A stretch of DNA of 64,000 nucleotides from Spiroplasma endosymbiont of 'Nebria riversi' (lineage in GTDB: Bacteria; Bacillota_I; Bacilli_A; Mycoplasmatales; Nriv7). Shown one piece after another: positions 31,656-45,343 of the stretch; the first letter of the stretch is position 1; each line of letters begins with the position of its first letter. The translations under genes were made by a program, and so were the position numbers. The DNA lies in the NCBI RefSeq assembly GCF_018831625.1, contig NZ_CP065193.1, forward strand, positions 62,001 to 126,000, written 5' to 3'. The notes under the pieces were generated by a model. The model was not told the origin of the DNA. It searched no databases and was given only the letters and a program-made list of their open reading frames with translations.

Positions 31656-32730
31656 ATGTAAAATTACTATTTTTACTTTAATTTTTTATACATTAAAATA
31701 TAATACCGCTGTTTGTTGGTTTGGAGTTAAACCCTTATGTTGGTATTTTCATTTTCAGAGATTTAAATAATTTTTAATATTAGTAAAACCTAAACCATGA
31801 TAATGAATTAAGGCTTCTTTAAGAATAGATTGTAATTTACTGATTTTATTTAAGTTACGATAACTAGCTTCAGGATTAATTGTTGTTTTAGTTACACATA
31901 AAGTAGAATTTGTTTGTTTTGCTACTAAAAAATATAATTTTTGCATATCAGAAGTAATAATTGAATTTTGGTTAATTAATTCTTTGTTCATATTTTCAAT
32001 AACTCATTGTTTTTGTAAACGTTTGGTGTTTGTGGATTTAACATAAATATTGTTATTATTATCAACTGCCATTTGAATACAGCATTTAGTATTAGTTGCG
32101 AATGGGTCAAGGTGAATTCTTCGTGGATCAGTTTTATGTTTGAAATTTCCTTTATGAATTTCTTTAATAAATGTTTCATCGATTTGGATTTTACCAGATA
32201 ATTTTTTAAATTTTAATTGGTTATTTTCTAATTGTTTTGATTTCATTAATTTTTGACGATTATATCAAGCAGTTTTTAATGTAGTTTTAATAAAACGAGA
32301 AATTGTTTTACTAGATTGCCCCAGCAATGAAATTTGAATCAATAAATTTCATTGTTCATAATTTAAATGACTTCAATAAATAAAATGATTACGAGAAGCG
32401 TCAAAACTTGCACGGCAATTTTTACATAAATATTTTTGTTTTCCTTCTGAATTATGTCCATTTTTAACGCAATGGTAAGATTCACATTTAGGGCATTTAA
32501 TACCATGCGCTCTAAATTTTTGATCAATTTCATTTAAACGTTTTTGTTTTTTTATTAATTCTGCTTGTTTTTTGACTTTTTCATAAAATTCTAAAAATTG
32601 ATCATCTGTTAAACTATTTACTAGTTCTTGAATTATTTTTTCCATAATTATTATCCACCTCTATCATATTAAAAATATACCTAAAATTAAGTATATTCAA
32701 TAAATATCAAGAGTTTTCGACAAAATTAAA
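31656..32730 (-). mobile_element. IS1595-like element, copy e, lacking one terminal repeat
   Basis: The right terminal repeat ends at 32730, but the left side starts within the element (ATGTAAAATTACT), exactly at the ISLre2 end. The transposase is intact but the element cannot move by itself. Confidence 0.8.
31686..32645 (-). CDS. IS1595-like transposase, intact frame
   Basis: Same 319-residue length as the copy at 13706, open throughout under code 4, with zinc ribbon and QIDETF core. It could still supply transposase in trans. A few substitutions relative to 13706, such as QTNS and NQLKF. Confidence 0.85.
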
Positions 32731-34279
32731 AACAAAATTTAACTTTGTTAAAATTGCTACCAAGAAAAGCGATTTTTATGTTAGAAATTAATAATAATTT
32801 AAAAACCCCAGAAAATAAGCATTGATTCATTTTATTTACAACCCATAAAAATATGTACGCCAGTAAATGTAAACAATTAGCTAACGAATATGAGAAATTA
32901 GATGAATACTTATATAAATATCATTATCGGTTAAAACAAGGTTATAAAGTAGTTCATTTTGCTTTAAGAACAATTATTGCAATTTTTGGTAATGTTACTT
33001 TTAAACGACGCCAATATAAATATTGAAATCAAAAATCAGGTAAATTTGAATATGTATGTTTATTAGATAAAGAAATGAGCTATCGTGATGTTTTAGATGC
33101 TCTAAATCATTGTTATATTTCAAAAGCTAGTATTTCAAGTATTTTAAATAAATATGATATTGCTGAATATTTTCAACTCGCAGAAAAAGAAACTAAAACT
33201 AGAATTGATGTTAAAAATAAGGATTTATATATTCAACTAGATGAGACCTTTTTAGCGACATTAGATCATAAAGTTAAACAAGACCAAAGAATTCGTTTAG
33301 TTACTTTTCATACCGGACATAAAGAAAAAAATTATAAAAATGCTCGTAGAGAGTTAGAAAACAAACGAGGTCATTTTCTAATGTTAAAAGTTGGCAAACG
33401 AATAAATACGATGGATTATCGTGATTTATTAATTAAGGAATTACAAAAACATTATGTAAATATTAATTATGATAAAATAATTGTTTGTGGCGAAGGCGCT
33501 ACTTGAATTAGAGAAATTGCCAATAGTTTTGGTAATGTTAGATATATTTTAGATGGTTATCATGCTATTAAAAAATTAAAACAAACGGAATTTAATATTA
33601 TTTTTGAAAATCGCAAAGTAACACTAAATAGTTGAATTAAATTATATAAGGGTGGCAAAATCATCAAGAATTAATCAAAACCATTCGTAATGTTGCTAAA
33701 AATGAATTAAATAAAGATATTAAAACAAATTTAAGGAAAGCGAGTAATTATTTCAGTAATAATAAGCATGGCATTCATCATCAAAATTTAGAATGAAATA
33801 TCGGTTGTAGCATTGAAAGTGATGTATCTCATTTAGTAAAACAACAATTAAGATATGGGGCAAAAATATATAATCATAATAATTTAAATAACCTATTACA
33901 TTTAAGAATGGCAAATTTAAACAAATTAAATGTACTACATTACATTAATGAAAATATTAATTCAGAAATAGAAATCAGAAAAGAAATATATAAAAATTCA
34001 TTATGAAATAAATATAATAATAAAAATGATGATAGTTGAATTAATTATAAAGGTAATGCTGTAACAAATAAATATAATAAATTTAAGTAAGTAAAAATAT
34101 TAGTTAAAATTTAATAAAATTAATAATTTTTTTTGTGTAAAAATTCAATAATATGATAAAATGAAAAAGAATAAAAATGACAATAACAAGAAAGGCAGGG
34201 TTAGTTTAGTAATTAAATAATATAATTAGCTGATTGTTTTACTTCTTCAAAGCAATACCCAATAAAACTAAACGCGACC
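32731..34279 (+). mobile_element. ISLre2 element B
   Basis: It begins right after the IS1595-like copy and ends at CTAAACGCGACC. Same 3' end as elements A, C and D. The transposase is internally deleted and frameshifted. Confidence 0.65.
32778..34090 (+). pseudogene. ISLre2 transposase with internal deletion and frameshift
   Basis: Compared with the copy at 30084, about 26 codons are missing in frame after LLDKE (near 33075). Two extra bases near 33657 shift the frame to a stop. The remaining motifs (QLDETFLATLD, GYHAIKKLKQ) are conserved. Confidence 0.8.
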
Positions 34280-34519
34280 TTTTTTAAAAAACTGATTGTG
34301 CTTGTCATAAGTCTGTGGTTATACTACATAGAAAACTAAGCGCGACCCACTTTATGTTAAAGATAGCAATTATCGCCTAAATTAGGTAAAATATACTAGT
34401 GGTTAATTAAATAATAATTTCTTAAAGTTATTAAAAATTCTTATATCTAATATTTGTAGATAGATAATAATTAAATAAATTATTAAAATAGTTAAAGATA
34501 GAAAGGAAGAAATTAATTA
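34280..34519 (+). other. Intergenic DNA before sufS
   Basis: It contains a further ISLre2-end-like scrap (GAAAACTAAGCGCGACCC near 34331-34348) and a TATACT hexamer at 34392 that could be the -10 of sufS. I see no gene. Confidence 0.4.
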
Positions 34520-35740
34520 ATGACAGATATAAAAAATATTAAGAAAGATTTTCCCTTTTTTCATAAAAATAAAAATATTGTTTATTTAGATAATAGTGCT
34601 ACTAGTTTAAAGCCACAATGTGTTATTGATAATATTATTAATTATTATTTAAAATATTCTACTAATCCTCATAATAATGATTTTTTACTAGCCCATGATT
34701 GTAATGAGAACATTCAAAAAATTCGTAAACTAGTTGCTGAATTTATTAATGGTAAGGATAGTGAGATTATCTTTATTCCTTCAACTACTTTTGGATTAAA
34801 TCAATTGGCTTTAGGGTTAGAAGCATTAATTTCTAAGGATGATGAGATTTTATTAACAATGGCTGAACATAGTTCTAATTTATTACCTTGGTATCGTTTA
34901 GCAAAGACTAAACAAGCAAAGATTAAATATATTGGTTTGGAAGATTTAACGATTACTATTACTAATATTAAAAAATTATTAACACCGAAAACTAAAATTG
35001 TTAGTTTTGCAAATATAAGTAATGTTTTAGGAACTGTTAATGACACTAAAGCGATTTGTCAAGCAATTAAACAATATAATCCTAACATTATTGTTATTAT
35101 TGATGGTGCTCAATCAGTTGGTCATATTAAAACTGATGTTCAAGATTGAGATATTGATTTTTTAGTATTTTCTGGTCATAAGATGTTAGGGCCAACGGGT
35201 ATTGGTATTTTATGAGGAAAAAATATGATGTTATCTAAATTAGCACCAATGTTATTAGGCGGCGGTAATAATGCTATTATTAATGATAACGGAACATATT
35301 CTTTACTACAAGGATATATGAGTTTTGAATCAGGGACGCAAAATATTGCTGGTATTTTTGGTTTACAAGAAGCGATTAAGTATTTACAGAATATTGGTTT
35401 AGAAACAATTCATAATCATATTACTAGTTTAAAAGATTATGCTGTTAATGAAATACGAAGGGAAAATTTAAATGTAACAATTTATAATCCTAATGCTAAA
35501 AGTGGCATTTTAGTTTTTAATGTTAATAATGTTGCCGCCCACGATGTATCAGTTAATTTAGCTAATAACTACAATATTTGTCTTCGTAGTGGTAGCCATT
35601 GTGCTAGTTTAATTGATCAAGTACTTGGTGTTAAAAGTTCATTACGAGCTAGTTTTTATATTTATAATACTAAAGAAGATGTTGATAAATTAATTATCGC
35701 ATTAAAAACAGGAGGCAATTTTATTGATGATTTCTTATAA
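34520..35740 (+). CDS. sufS: Cysteine desulfurase (SufS type)
   Basis: A PLP enzyme that takes sulfur from cysteine for Fe-S assembly. 406 residues. The PLP lysine is Lys221 (FSGHKMLGPTG), preceded by VIIDGAQSVGH, and the persulfide cysteine is Cys361 in RSGSHCAS. This Cys context fits the group II (SufS/CsdA) class. The start ATG follows GAAAGGAAGAAATT. The end overlaps sufU by 14 bases, so the two are coupled, as is usual for the SufS-SufU pair of Gram-positive relatives. Confidence 0.93.
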
Positions 35741-36140
35741 TGAATGAAGAAAGATAATTATTAATCATTATCAAAATCCTCAGTATCAAGGTTTTATTAA
35801 ACATAACCAAGCAATTGAGCGATTGCAATCTAATTTAAGTTGCGCTGATCAGTTAAATTTACAGTTAGTAGTTATCAATGATGTTATTGTTTCAGCTCGG
35901 TTTATGGGTTATGCTTGTGCAATTGCAACTTCTAGTGCTGACTTGATTTGTCAAACCATTACTAATAAATCAAAATATCAAGCACTAGCAATTTTAAATA
36001 ATTATTCATTAATGATTAATGTTAAAGATTATGATAGTGATATTTTAGAAGACTTAATTGTATTTACTCATACTAAAAAGCAACCAAATCGTAAGCAATG
36101 TTCATTATTAGCAAGTAGTGGGTTTTTAATGATGTTATAA
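35727..36140 (+). CDS. sufU: Fe-S assembly / zinc sulfurtransferase protein SufU
   Basis: 137 residues. The ATG at 35727 follows AGGAGG and needs TGA as Trp at codon 7. The three cysteines and an Asp of SufU are present: SCADQ, GYACAIA and RKQCSLL. In Gram-positive bacteria SufU accepts sulfur from SufS through its zinc site. It overlaps sufS and lies 22 bases before the next gene. Confidence 0.88.
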
Positions 36141-36162
36141 TAAGTTATAAGGATGTGCTTAG

Positions 36163-36726
36163 ATGTTTGATAAACATTTATTACGAAAATCAGCTTTAAA
36201 AGTAAGATTAGCAATGGTAAAAGATGATAAAGAACAATATGATCAAAAAATTATTAATTTTATTACTAATAACGACGATTTTCAAAAAGCAAAAATAATT
36301 GGTTTATTTTCACCCATTAGGGGAGAAGTTAATGTTAATCTTTTAATTAGTTTTTGTTTTAATAATGACAAGATTGTTGCGTTACCAAGAATGCAAGATG
36401 ATAATTCTTTATTATTTTATCAAATTACTAGTTTTGATGATTTAGTAATTGATAATAATTACAATATTTTACAACCTAATTTGCAATGTAAAATGTTAAT
36501 GACTTCGGAAATTAATATTTGTTTCTTACCGTTTTTAGCGTATGATAGTAACGGCACTAGAGTTGGATATGGGAAAGGATATTATGACCGAACTTTAGTA
36601 GATTTTAAAAATCCAATTATTGGAATTGGTTATAGTTGACAAAAAACTATAGAAGAAATAACAGTTGATAAAAATGATATTTTAATGCATCAAGTAATAA
36701 CGAAAATTGGAATTGAAAAATTTTAA
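36163..36726 (+). CDS. 5-formyltetrahydrofolate cyclo-ligase
   Basis: 187 residues converting 5-formyl-THF to methenyl-THF with ATP. The hallmark GTRVGYGKGYYDR is present near residue 140, with a basic N-terminus (LLRKSALKVRL) for ATP. One TGA Trp lies after GIGYS. It probably belongs to the sufS-sufU transcript. It works in the same folate pool as FolD at 10854. Confidence 0.92.
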
Positions 36727-36802
36727 TTTTTAAAGATATTTATATTTTTTATAAAAAGTAAATTTTTTGCAAATAAAAATGAATATTTATTTTTCTCAAT
36801 GT

Positions 36803-36808
36803 TATAAT
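36803..36808 (+). promoter_or_regulatory. -10 of the S1-protein/pgi promoter
   Basis: TATAAT in the context TGTTATAATTAAG, 54 bases before the S1-domain gene. No good -35 at the normal distance. Confidence 0.45.
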
Positions 36809-36861
36809 TAAGTATCATGTGAATATATGAAAATATTTACTGAAATCAAAGGAGAGATTTT

Positions 36862-37266
36862 ATGTATAAAAAAGGTGACATTGTTGAAGCAAAGTGTACT
36901 GCTGTTTTACCCTGAGGTGTATTTTATGTTATTGAAAACATCGTTGATAACGCTAATGAAAACAGTACTTCTTCACAGTCAAAGCCAGAGCGAATAACTG
37001 GGATGTGTCATATTAGTCAGTTTTCTGATGGATATGTTAAAGATATTAATGAATTTGCAGAAGTTGAAAAAGTCTATCGCTTAGAAGTGTTAAATTTTGA
37101 TGTTGATAAAAAGCAACTAAGTTTAAGTCATAAAGCACTTCATAAAGAAGAACAAAATCGTGGGTCCGTACATATTAAAGAATCAGGATCAGGATTTGAA
37201 GATTTATCTAATAACTTATCGCAATGAATTGATAATAGCGGGCATATCAGTGAAAGTGACGAATAA
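36862..37266 (+). CDS. S1 RNA-binding domain protein
   Basis: 134 residues. Residues 1-80 form an S1 domain (KKGDIVEAKCTAVLPWGVFYV ... GMCHISQFSDGYVKDI...), interrupted by a Ser/Asn-rich loop near residues 28-42. A charged, disordered tail follows. It resembles the small S1 proteins of Firmicutes (YugI/GSP13 type) that bind ribosomes or RNA. The start follows AAAGGAGAG. It is followed by pgi after 3 bases, suggesting one operon. Confidence 0.8.
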
Positions 37267-37269
37267 TAG

Positions 37270-38544
37270 ATGATTAAAACAAATATTAGTTATACACACT
37301 TAACAAATCAAGAACTTAATAAATATCAAAATAAAATTCATTCAATTCATAAAACAATGATTACTGAAAGGAAAGGTCTTGGCAGTAATTTTTTAGGTTG
37401 AGTTGATTTGCCAAAAAATTATAATAAAACTGAATGAGAAGCGATGAAAATCATTGCTAAACGATTAATTCCTGAAATTCAAGTTTTAATTGTTATTGGT
37501 ATTGGTGGTTCTTATTTAGGCGCTAAAGCAGCTATTGATATGATTAAAGGATTATATTCCCAAGATTCATTAGAAATAATATTTGTTGGTAATACATTAT
37601 CATCAACATATACTAATCAAGTTTTAGAATATGTTAAGGATAAAGAATTTGCTATTAATGTTATTTCTAAATCAGGAAGTACAACCGAACCAGCGATTGC
37701 TTTTCGTCTTTTTAGAGATTTATTAGAGCAACAAAAAGGTAAAGCAATTTCTAAAACAAGGATTATTGCTACTACTGATGCTAAAAATGGGATTTTAAAA
37801 AACTTAGCAGATCAAGAAGGTTATGAAACTTTAGTTATTCCTGATGATATTGGTGGTAGATTTTCAGTATTAACGCCTGTTGGTATTTTTGTAATGGCAA
37901 TGGCCGGAATTGATATTGATAGGGTTATTCTGGGAGCTAATCAAGCATATACAGATTTAAGTAATGATACTTTAGAAAATCAAGCATATAAATATGCTGT
38001 TGTGCGAACAATATTACATCAAGAAAAGCAATATCCTGTAGAGATGTTAGTTAGTTATGAAATTCAGATGTCTAGTTTGGCTGAATGATGAAAACAGTTA
38101 TTTGGTGAATCAGAAGGAAAAGATAGTAAAGGAATTTTGCCTGCTAGTGTTAATTTTTCTACTGATTTACATTCCTTAGGACAATTTATTCAAGAGGGAA
38201 GCAAAGTTTTATTTGAAACAGTTTTACAAGTTAAAAAGCCCTCTTTGGATGTTAAAATTGCTACTAATAGTGATGATGTAGATCAATTGAATTATTTAAC
38301 TAATTATTCTTTACATCAAATTAATGCTTTAGCTTTAGAAGGAACAATTGATGCGCATAGTAATGAGGGGAAAGTTCCTAATATTATTTTAGAGTTAGAA
38401 ACAATGGATGAAATAATGTTTGGTTACTTAGTGTACTTTTTCTTTAAAGCTTGCGCAATGAGTGCTTATTTACTAGAAGTTAATCCTTTTAATCAACCGG
38501 GTGTTGAAGTATATAAGAAAAAAATGTTTAAGGTTATTAGGTAA
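37270..38544 (+). CDS. pgi: Glucose-6-phosphate isomerase
   Basis: Interconverts glucose-6-phosphate and fructose-6-phosphate in glycolysis. 424 residues, typical of the short Gram-positive form. Signatures include [41 protein letters not shown] and the C-terminal [16 protein letters not shown] codes Trp at several places. Its ATG lies 3 bases after the S1-protein stop. Confidence 0.96.
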
Positions 38545-38607
38545 GAGTTAATAATTAATACTTTAAAATTATTATTATATTTAGGATTTTTAAAGATAAA
38601 ATAATTT

Positions 38608-39751
38608 TTTAATTTTGTCGAAAACTATTGATAAAATAAAAAAAATCATCAACTTGATAATTTTAAAAGGCTTTTATGTAAAATTACTATTTTTACTTTA
38701 ATTTTTTATACATTAAAATATAATACCGCTGTTTGTTGGTTTGGAGTTAAACCCTTATGTTGGTATTTTCATTTTCGGAGATTTAAATAATTTTGAATAT
38801 TAGTAAAACCTAAAACATGATAATGAATTAAGACTTCTTTAAGACTAGATTGTAATTTACTGATTTTATTTAAGTTACGATAACTAGCTTCAGGATTAAT
38901 TGTTGTTTTAGTTACACATAAAGTAGAATTTGTTTTTTTTTGCTACTAAAAAATATAATTTTTGCATATCAGAAGTAATAATTGAATTTTGGTTAATTAA
39001 TTCTTTGTTCATATTTTCAATAACTCATTGTTTTTGTAAACGTTTGGTGTTTGTGGATTTAACATAAATATTGTTATTATTATCAACTGCCATTTGAATA
39101 CAGCATTTAGTATTAGTTGCGAATGGGTCAAGGTGAATTCTTTGTGGATCAGTTTTATGTTTGAAATTTCCTTTATGAATTTCTTTAATAAATGTTTCAT
39201 CGATTTGGATTTTACCAGATAATTTTTTAAATTTTAATTGGGTATTTTCTAATTGTTTTGATTTCATTAATTTTTGACGATTATGTCAAGCGGTTTTTAA
39301 TGTAGTTTTAATAAAACGAGAAATTTTTTTACTAGATTGCCCCAGCAATGAAATTTGAATCAATAAATTTCATTGTTCATAATTTAAATGACTTCAATAA
39401 ATAAAATGATTACGAAAAGCGTCAAAACTTGCACGGCAATTTTTACATAAATATTTTTGTTTTCCTTCTGAATTATGTCCATTTTTAACGCGATGGTAAG
39501 ATTCACATTTAGGGCATTTAATACCTTGTGCTCTAAATTTTTGATCAATTTCATTTAAACGTTTTTGTTTTTTTATTAATTCTGCTTGTTGTTTGACTTT
39601 TTCATAAAATTCTAAAAATTGATCATCTGTTAAATTATTTACTAGTTCTTGAATTATTTTTTCCATAATTATTATCCGCCTCTATCATATTAAAAATATA
39701 CCTAAAATTAAGTATATTCAATAAATATCAAGAGTTTTCTACAAAATTAAA
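38608..39751 (-). mobile_element. IS1595-like element, copy f
   Basis: Both terminal repeats are present (TTTAATTTTGTCGAAAACTA on the left, CTACAAAATTAAA on the right). It lies between convergent pgi and pgk. Target duplication is unclear in the AT-rich flanks. Confidence 0.8.
38706..39666 (-). pseudogene. IS1595-like transposase, frameshifted near the end
   Basis: The frame is intact for about 240 codons, then a one-base gain in a T-run near 38935-38945 (normally encoding AKQTNS) shifts it. The zinc ribbon and the catalytic core start are preserved. Confidence 0.85.
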
Positions 39752-39773
39752 ACAATTTTTATATTTTAACAAT

Positions 39774-39803
39774 AAAAATGTATCGTTTAAATAAACGATA
39801 CAT
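39774..39803 (-). terminator. pgk terminator
   Basis: On the minus strand ATGTATCGTTTA pairs with TAAACGATACAT, followed by TTTTTATT. It lies 16 bases after the pgk stop. Confidence 0.85.
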
Positions 39804-39818
39804 CATTAATAACATTAA

Positions 39819-41006
39819 CTATTTATCTTGAATAACTTCAATAGCGGGTAGCGGTTTGCCTTCTAATAATTCCAAACTAGCGCCGCCACCAGTTGAAATA
39901 TAACTAAACTTATCTTTAAAACCTGACTGAATGGCTGCTGCTGCTGAATCACCACCACCAACAATACTAAAAACATTATTTAAATGAGCAATTGTTTCAC
40001 AAATTGCTAGTGTTCCCTTATTAAAATTTTTCATCTCAAAAACGCCAACCGGACCATTTCAAATAATAGTTTTAGCTTCTTTAATATAGTTATTAAATAA
40101 TGTTATTGTTTTCGCACCAATATCCATTCCTATATAATCATCAGCAATATTAGCATCGGTACTATTAATTCCAGACTGATCAACAAACTCTTTACTCATC
40201 AAATGATCAATTGGTAAAATTATTTTACCAATTGCTTTTTGTAAATACTGTTTAGCTAATTCTATTTTATCTTCTTCAATTAAAGACTTGCCAATATTAA
40301 ATTCTTGCGCTTTTAAAAAAGTAAAACTCATTGCTCCACCAATAATTATTTTATCAGCTACCTTTAAAAGATGATCAATAACACCAATCTTATCAGATAC
40401 TTTTGCTCCTCCTAAAATCACAACAACAGGTCGCTCAGGATTAATAATCGCTTTATTTAACATTGCTAACTCTTTTTCCACTAACAAGCCAATACACGAT
40501 TCATTAATATTAGTTGCGATACCAACATTAGAAGCATGCTCACGATGGGCTGTGCCAAAAGCATCATTAACAAAAACATCACCTAAACTTGCTCAATATT
40601 TACCTAAAATAGCATCATTATTAGATTCCCTTTTATTTTCTAAATCAGCAAAACGCGTATTTTCCATTAATAAAACTTGTTTATTTTCTAAACTATTAAT
40701 TGCTGTTTGCAATGTTACCCTACTAATTTCATCAACAAAGTTTACTTCAGTACCTAATAACTCTGCTAACCGCTTTGCTACTGGTTTTAATGAATATTTT
40801 TTTAAATCTTCTGACCGTTTTATTCTTCCCAAATGTGATAATAAAATAACTTTAGCGTCGTGGTCTAATAAATATTGAATTGTTGGGATGGCACTAATAA
40901 TACGATTATCATCACTAATAACATCATCAACTAATGGCACATTAAAATCGGCTCGGACTAATACTTTTTTATCTTTAAAATTAATATCTGCCAATGTTTT
41001 TTTCAT
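39819..41006 (-). CDS. pgk: Phosphoglycerate kinase
   Basis: Makes ATP from 1,3-bisphosphoglycerate in glycolysis. 395 residues with the family patterns [45 protein letters not shown] and a C-terminal VGGGDSAAA ... [13 protein letters not shown]. Two TGA Trp codons. It follows gap by 57 bases on the same strand with a hairpin between, so the two are probably partly co-transcribed. Confidence 0.96.
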
Positions 41007-41033
41007 ATGAATTTAATTTTCCTTTCCAATAAT

Positions 41034-41057
41034 AAAAACTAAGGTGGACGCCTTAGC
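41034..41057 (-). terminator. Hairpin between gap and pgk
   Basis: On the minus strand CTAAGG, loop CGTCCA, CCTTAG is followed by TTTTTATTATT. It could be a partial terminator or an RNA processing/stability element giving different gap and pgk mRNA levels. Confidence 0.6.
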
Positions 41058-41063
41058 CATTAT

Positions 41064-42074
<1,011 letters not shown>

Positions 42075-42103
42075 TCTGTTTTCCTCCTATATGCACTGCA
42101 ATA

Positions 42104-42132
42104 ATTATACAAATAACTCATTTATTTTACAA
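42104..42132 (-). promoter_or_regulatory. gap promoter
   Basis: On the minus strand TTGTAA (-35, 42127-42132), a 17-base spacer and TATAAT (-10, 42104-42109), about 30 bases before the gap ATG. IS1595-like copy g starts at 42140, only 8 bases upstream of the -35. Confidence 0.75.
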
Positions 42133-42139
42133 TTAAATT

Positions 42140-43272
42140 TTTAATTTTGTAGAAAACTCTTGATATTTATTGAATATACTTAATTTTAGGTATATTTTTA
42201 ATATGATAGAGGTGGATAATAATTATGGAAAGAATAATTCAAGAACTAGTAAACACTTTAACAGATGATCAATTTTTAGAATTTTATGAAAAAGTCAAAC
42301 AACAAGCAGAATTAATAAAAAAACAAACACGTTAAAATGAAATTAATCAAAAATTTAGAGCACAAGGTATTAAATGCCCTAAATGTGAATCTTACCATTG
42401 CGTTAAAAATGGACATAATTCAGAAGGAAAACAAAAATATTTATGTAAAAATTACCGTGCAAGTTTTGACGCTTTTTGTAATCATTTTATTTATTGAAGT
42501 CATTTAAATTATGAACAATGAAATTTATTGATTCAAATTTCATTGCCGGGGCAATCTAGTAAAACAATTTCTCGTTTTATTAAAACTACATTAAAAACTG
42601 CTTGATATAATCGTCAAAAATTAATGAAATCAAAACAATTAGAAAATACCCAATTAAAATTTAAAAAATTATCTGGTAAAATCCAAATCGATGAAACATT
42701 TATTAAAGAAATTCATAAAGGAAATTTCAAACATAAAACTGATCCACGAAGAATTCGCCTTGACCCATTCGCAACTAATACTAAATGCTGTATTCAAATG
42801 GCAGTTGATAATAATAACAATATTTATGTTAAATCCACAAGCACCAAAAGTTTACAAAAACAATGAGTTATTGAAAATATGAACAAAGAATTAATTAACC
42901 AAAATTCAATTATTACTTCTGATATGCAAAAATTATATTTTTTAGTAGCAAAACAAACAAATTCTACTTTATGTGTAACTAAAACAACAATTAATCCTGA
43001 AGCTAGTTATCGTAACTTAAAATAAAATCAGTAAATTACAATCTAGCCTTAATTCATTATCATGGTTTAGGTTTTACTAATATTCAAAATTATTTAAATC
43101 TCTGAAAATGAAAATACCAACATAAGGGTTTAACTCCAAACCAACAAACAGCGATATTATATTTTAATGTATAAAAAATTAAAGTAAAAATAGTAATTTT
43201 ACATAAAAGCCTTTTAAAATTATCAAGTTGATGATTTTTTTTATTTTATCAAGAGTTTTCGACAAAATTAAA
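42140..43272 (+). mobile_element. IS1595-like element, copy g
   Basis: Both terminal repeats are present. The flanks share AATTAAATT (42131-42139 and 43274-43282), a probable 9-base target duplication. Transposase decayed. Confidence 0.8.
42225..43174 (+). pseudogene. IS1595-like transposase, broken
   Basis: A TAA stands after KKQTR (near 42333), a zinc-ribbon Cys is changed to Tyr (CKNYRA), an extra A near 43020 shifts the frame and about 12 bases are missing in the segment before LIHYHG. Confidence 0.85.
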
Positions 43273-43343
43273 AAATTAAATTAGTAATTTTCTTCTAAAA
43301 CACTATCTAGAAATTACCAAAGACATTGCAAATCATTGCCAAT

Positions 43344-44228
43344 TTATTGGGCATATTTCCGAAGCACATCGCCTTCTAATAATACTGGTTTTGCCAAGTA
43401 TCTAATTCTTTCTACTAACCGAATTGATTTCACAATATCAATATTTTTATATTTAGCATTACGACTATAATATTCTTGTAAGTTTCCCATATCATAATTA
43501 GAATTAAAAAATGTTGATAAATTATGTTGCATCCGATAATTTAAAATACTAAATAAAATCTCATCACGAGTTCACTCCGATACGGGTTCACCAGCTAAAT
43601 CATCTAAGAATAGCACATCACAAGTTTGGAGCTTATAAATATCACTAGATAATGAATTAGTTGCTTTCGAAATCGCTTGTTTTAATTGACTCATTAATTG
43701 GGGAACAAAAACAAAACATACTTTATAATCATTCCGAACTAAACTATTAGCTAATAAAATAGAAATATAAGTTTTACCAATACCAGGAGCACCATAAATA
43801 TATAATCCTGTTGTTTGCTCTTTTTTAAGGAAATTAATAAAATATTCTTTTAATTTTATGCGAATAAAATCATTTTCTGGTAAATGAAAATCAGTTTCTA
43901 ATGATAAATTAATCATTGATAAAGGAAAATGACAAATTAAATAATTATTACGAATTTTATCATTAGCTCGCAAATATTGACGATGTAAACAATCTTGCAT
44001 TTCTAAATAAATGCGTTGATTTTCATAAACTAATTCTAACCGATATCCAGGAATTAATTGTTGACATTCATTTCAATTCAAACCATCCAAACATTCAACA
44101 AAATTATTTAAATATTTTTCTAAAATATCATTATTTCGTAATAAATCTTTTTTTAGTAATTGATGTTCAGCAATAAATTTCTGCAAAGCAACAATCTTAT
44201 TTTTTTGAATCCGATGATAAATATCCAT
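43344..44228 (-). CDS. dnaI: Primosomal protein DnaI (helicase loader)
   Basis: 294-residue AAA+ protein that helps load the replicative helicase. Walker A is GAPGIGKT near residue 163, with Walker B-like VLFLDDLAGE. The N-terminal region is helical and basic. It follows dnaB by 21 bases with a GGAAGGAAG site. The dnaB-dnaI pair is the usual Firmicute primosome operon. Confidence 0.88.
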
Positions 44229-44249
44229 AACAATCACTTCCTTCCATAA

Positions 44250-45254
44250 TTATGTTTGACAAAGGGGGTCTTCTTGTAACCATTTTGGAATAATACCCAT
44301 ATTTCATTTAATTTCATAATCAAATTTTGATTTTTTTACAATTTTATTAGATTTTATTTTTTCCTTATTAAAACTTTGAACATATGCAGTTCTTAAATAT
44401 ATCATTGCTTGTTCAACAGTAGTAATCTGCTTTTGTTGTAATGTGCTCGCAATTTTTTCTAAATAAGCCACAACTAAAAGTTTATTATTTTTATATCACA
44501 CATATTCAATTAAACAATTAGTAACTTCTGGTGACAAAGTGTAAGTAACTAATAACTTAGCCAATAACTGTAAATCTTTCGCTTGTAAAGGAAAATTTTG
44601 TAATAATGTTAAATATTTATATGGTGATATTGTTTGCATCTCATAAATTTTTTTTTGTAAAGGATTTTTCATATCTTCATTAGCAACTTCTAATGATTGT
44701 TTATTAGTTTCTGACAAATGATTGGTTTGGAAAATAAAATCAGCACTAGAAGCATCTGCTTTTACTATTGATAAAGAAAATACTTCATTAAAGCATTTCG
44801 TAATTTTTTTATAACTTGATAGATCTTCTTGATATTGCATAAATAAAAACTTTGTTCGTTCATAATCATTAAGAGAAAGATTATCAATTAGCAATTGATT
44901 AAATTGTTGATGATTAAAAAAGTCTTGTGGTGCCATCGGAGCAAATAATTCATAGTAATAAGTAACACCAATATTAGTATTATTACGATAAACATCAAAT
45001 AAATTTATTGCTTCTAACCGATTTCTCGCAACTTCAATTTCCAGTAATGATAATTGTAATAAATTTTGCAAGCGTAAATGCGAATTATCTAAATTTAAAA
45101 CTTTCATTGATAATTGTTCATTTAATAAAGCAAAATATAGCGAAACAGCATTAACACCAATAATTGGTTGATATAAATGTTGAACTATCTTTTGCGTTTC
45201 ACTACAAATATGAGAATTAATAATTATTTGAAATTTTTCTTCTGATTGTAACAT
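44250..45254 (-). CDS. dnaB: Replication initiation/membrane attachment protein DnaB
   Basis: 334 residues. This is the Gram-positive DnaB/DnaD-type helicase-loading protein, not the helicase. The N-terminal winged-helix part resembles family members (LYQPIIGVNAVSLYFALLNEQ), and a DnaD-like helical domain lies in the C-terminal half (SPYKYLTLLQNFPLQAKDLQLLAKLLVTY, cited in pieces: SPYKYLTLLQ, LLAKLLVTY). ATG at 45252-45254 is chosen over an upstream GTG because the GTG lies inside the AGGTGGAG ribosome site. Two DnaA boxes lie upstream. Confidence 0.8.
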
Positions 45255-45343
45255 TTTTATCTCCACCTTATTGTCTTATTTATTCTATGACAGAATAATA
45301 GCGATGTAAATAATAAACAATAAAAAAATAATTACCCACTAAG

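Noticed and set aside
40552-40878. 108-residue ORF on the plus strand
   Set aside because: Antisense shadow of pgk.
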